Assembly (NCBI GenBank): GCA_030643345.1
Contig: DAOWMA010000174.1
Coordinates: 1-5,462 of the forward strand
Length of the DNA stretch: 5,462 nt
Direction of reading: 5' to 3'
DNA from: Spirochaetaceae bacterium
GTDB lineage: Bacteria; Spirochaetota; Spirochaetia; B11-G9
Positions within the stretch are counted from its first letter, which is position 1. Each line of letters begins with the position of its first letter. A program made the translations under genes and the position numbers. A model generated the notes under the pieces. The model worked only from the letters and a program-made list of their open reading frames with translations, did not search any database and was not told where the DNA came from. This document shows positions 4,270 through 5,462 of this stretch, piece after piece.

Positions 4270-5208
4270 ATGAACTACATTCTGAAAGATTTCGGAAAAC
4301 TCTTAAAACAGAATCATCTTAAAATGCGACGGTACTTTACACCGTTAAATACAAATTGTTACAGAGTTTACGATAAAAATATTACGTCACTGCTAATTAC
4401 TGTGGATATATATGGTTCCTATATTTATATACTGGATTATCGGGAAGATTCTGATAATGGGGGACCTTCGGCAGAAGAAATTATAGATACAGTTTTTAGA
4501 ATGCTCTATGTTTTAAAAGAGAAGATATTCTATAAAAACCGAAAAACCCGGCAGGGAATTTCTCAACATAAAAAACTGGATGATTCCGGAAACATGGTAG
4601 AGGTAATGGAAAACGGACTGCAGTTTTTTGTTAATCTTCATGACTATATTGATACCGGATTATTCCTGGATCATCGGAAAACACGTGAAATGGTCAGAGA
4701 CAGCGCCATGGGTAAAAAAGTCTTAAATCTCTTTGCGTATACCGGTTCTTTTTCAGTCTATGCAGCAGCAGGCGGAGCCGAAACTATCGATACAGTAGAT
4801 CTATCAGCTAACTACAATCGCTGGGCGATGAAAAACCTTTCTCTAAATGGTTTTTTAAGCACGAAATACAAATTTAATTCCTCTGATACAGCAGATTATC
4901 TGGTTAATGCCCGAAAAGAGGGGAAAGAATACGATATTATCATTGTTGACCCTCCTACCTTTTCGAACAGTAGAAAAATGGAAGGAACATTTGATATTCA
5001 GAGAGATTATTTTTCCTTATTAAAAGCATGTCTGGGTCTTATGGATAAAGATGGATATATAATATTTTCTACAAATTATACTAAATTCCATTTTGATCCA
5101 GGCCGATTCCAAAATATTCAATCAAAAGATATTACAAATACAACAATAGGGGAAGATTTTTTCCGAAAACAAAAACCCCACAGGTGTTGGATTATTAAAA
5201 AAAAATAA
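4270..5208 (+). CDS. rlmK: Class I SAM-dependent 23S rRNA methyltransferase, RlmK type
   Basis: This 312-residue protein matches the C-terminal half (RlmK) of the fused enterobacterial RlmL/RlmKL, which makes N7-methylguanosine at 2069 of 23S rRNA. Visible landmarks: an N-terminal substrate-binding region with NCYRVYDKN (29-37) and VDIYGSYIYILDY (45-57), then FVNLHDYIDTGLFLDHR (120-136), SAM-binding motif I VLNLFAYTGSFSVYAA (151-166), the acidic residue D177 in TVDLS, and the catalytic-region motif DPPTFSNSRKM (227-237), ending with HRCWIIK. The length suits the RlmK half alone; there is no THUMP/RlmL part. The related RlmI (m5C1962) family shares the fold, so the exact target base is inferred. 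ATG 4270 is preferred because family alignment begins there, but no Shine-Dalgarno precedes it; repeats end just upstream. It converges on glnS. Confidence 0.88.
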   Translation: MNYILKDFGKLLKQNHLKMRRYFTPLNTNCYRVYDKNITSLLITVDIYGSYIYILDYREDSDNGGPSAEEIIDTVFRMLYVLKEKIFYKNRKTRQGISQHKKLDDSGNMVEVMENGLQFFVNLHDYIDTGLFLDHRKTREMVRDSAMGKKVLNLFAYTGSFSVYAAAGGAETIDTVDLSANYNRWAMKNLSLNGFLSTKYKFNSSDTADYLVNARKEGKEYDIIIVDPPTFSNSRKMEGTFDIQRDYFSLLKACLGLMDKDGYIIFSTNYTKFHFDPGRFQNIQSKDITNTTIGEDFFRKQKPHRCWIIKKK

Positions 5209-5243
5209 TTTTAACTAAAAAATAAATTTGCAATATAAACAAT

Positions 5244-5266
5244 GTACGGGCAGGGTCCCCCTGCCC
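5244..5266 (+). repeat. REP-like palindrome between rlmK and glnS
   Basis: GTAC (5244-5247) directly abuts GGGCAGGG (5248-5255), a 3-base loop and CCCTGCCC (5259-5266). Tetranucleotide plus stem match the copy at 1881-1905 exactly apart from the last base of GTAG/GTAC and the loop. It lies between two convergent stop codons, where a hairpin might stabilise or end both transcripts. It is followed by A residues on the + strand and by no T-run on the minus strand, so it is not a classic intrinsic terminator. Confidence 0.8.
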
Positions 5267-5287
5267 AAAAAACCCAATATGCCTGCT

Positions 5288-5462
5288 TTAATCACATTTT
5301 TTTGCAGCTGCTTTTTGAAGCTTTGCCCATGTATCACGCATGGAAACAGTTCTATTAAAAACAGGTGCACCGGGTTTCGAATCGACACTGTCTACGCAGA
5401 AATATCCCTTTCTTAGAAACTGGAATGACTCATCGGGAGATGCTTTAGCAAGAGATGGTTCC
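5288..5462 (-). CDS. glnS: Glutaminyl-tRNA synthetase, C-terminal end (5' truncated by window)
   Basis: Reading the minus strand from 5461, the last 57 codons are open to a TAA at 5290-5288. The peptide contains DESFQFLRKGYFCVDS, then PVFNRTVSMRDTWAKLQ, ending AAAKKCD. The F-x-R-x-GYFCVD block followed by FNRTV-x-x-RDTWAK is the characteristic end of class I glutaminyl-tRNA synthetase, in its C-terminal anticodon-binding beta-barrel region. The enzyme charges tRNA-Gln directly with glutamine in the cytoplasm, so this organism need not rely on the transamidation route for Gln-tRNA. The start and catalytic domain (HIGH/KMSKS-type motifs) lie beyond the right edge. It converges on rlmK across a 79-base gap holding a palindrome. 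Confidence 0.92.
   Translation of the reverse strand, partial: EPSLAKASPDESFQFLRKGYFCVDSVDSKPGAPVFNRTVSMRDTWAKLQKAAAKKCD

Noticed and set aside
5248..5266. Classical intrinsic terminator for rlmK or glnS
   Set aside because: The hairpin is strong but neither strand has a T-run after the stem; the repeat family membership explains it better.
5228..5416. Open + strand frame of 62 codons opposite glnS
   Set aside because: It begins in the palindrome and runs antisense to the clearly recognised C-terminal end of glutaminyl-tRNA synthetase.

Overview
The window is about 5.5 kb of AT-rich bacterial DNA with densely packed housekeeping and small uncharacterised genes. The envelope enzyme (a penicillin-binding-protein carboxypeptidase with a signal peptide), the glutaminyl-tRNA synthetase and the type of small conserved proteins would fit a Gram-negative-type, possibly spirochaete, genome. 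That placement is an inference from general gene flavour and is not proven by any single gene. There is no phage, IS transposase, CRISPR array, tRNA or rRNA in view.

Layout: (1) 1-204, + strand, the 3' end of a citrate synthase/citryl-CoA lyase family gene. (2) 383-721, +, a 112-residue helical protein resembling TerB-like domains, followed by a short hairpin. (3) 1738-745, -, a two-gene operon: a 64-residue protein resembling the N-terminal domain of GspE/MshE ATPases, then an inositol monophosphatase family enzyme one base downstream. A good sigma70-type promoter lies upstream. (4) 1812-3050, +, a D-Ala-D-Ala carboxypeptidase starting at TTG. (5) 3936-3052, -, a second two-gene operon: an OsmC-family protein and a 152-residue protein with a PH/GRAM-like look, converging on the carboxypeptidase with one base between stop codons. 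(6) 3937-4269, a 333-base divergent intergenic region filled with palindromic repeats and a CT-rich tract. (7) 4270-5208, +, an unfused RlmK-type 23S rRNA methyltransferase. (8) 5462-5288, -, the C-terminal end of glutaminyl-tRNA synthetase.

The genes do not form one pathway. The most striking content is a set of five short palindromes of two sequence families, with GGGCAGG or AGACGCAA arms. Four of the five have a GTA(G/C/A) tetranucleotide directly abutting the stem, which is the architecture of REP elements mobilised by RAYT transposases. One copy lies inside the carboxypeptidase gene, in frame, and encodes exactly the predicted signal-peptidase cleavage site. Another appears to supply the -35 box of the osmC promoter. 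The repeats therefore seem to have been absorbed into gene function here, which is the observation most worth following up.
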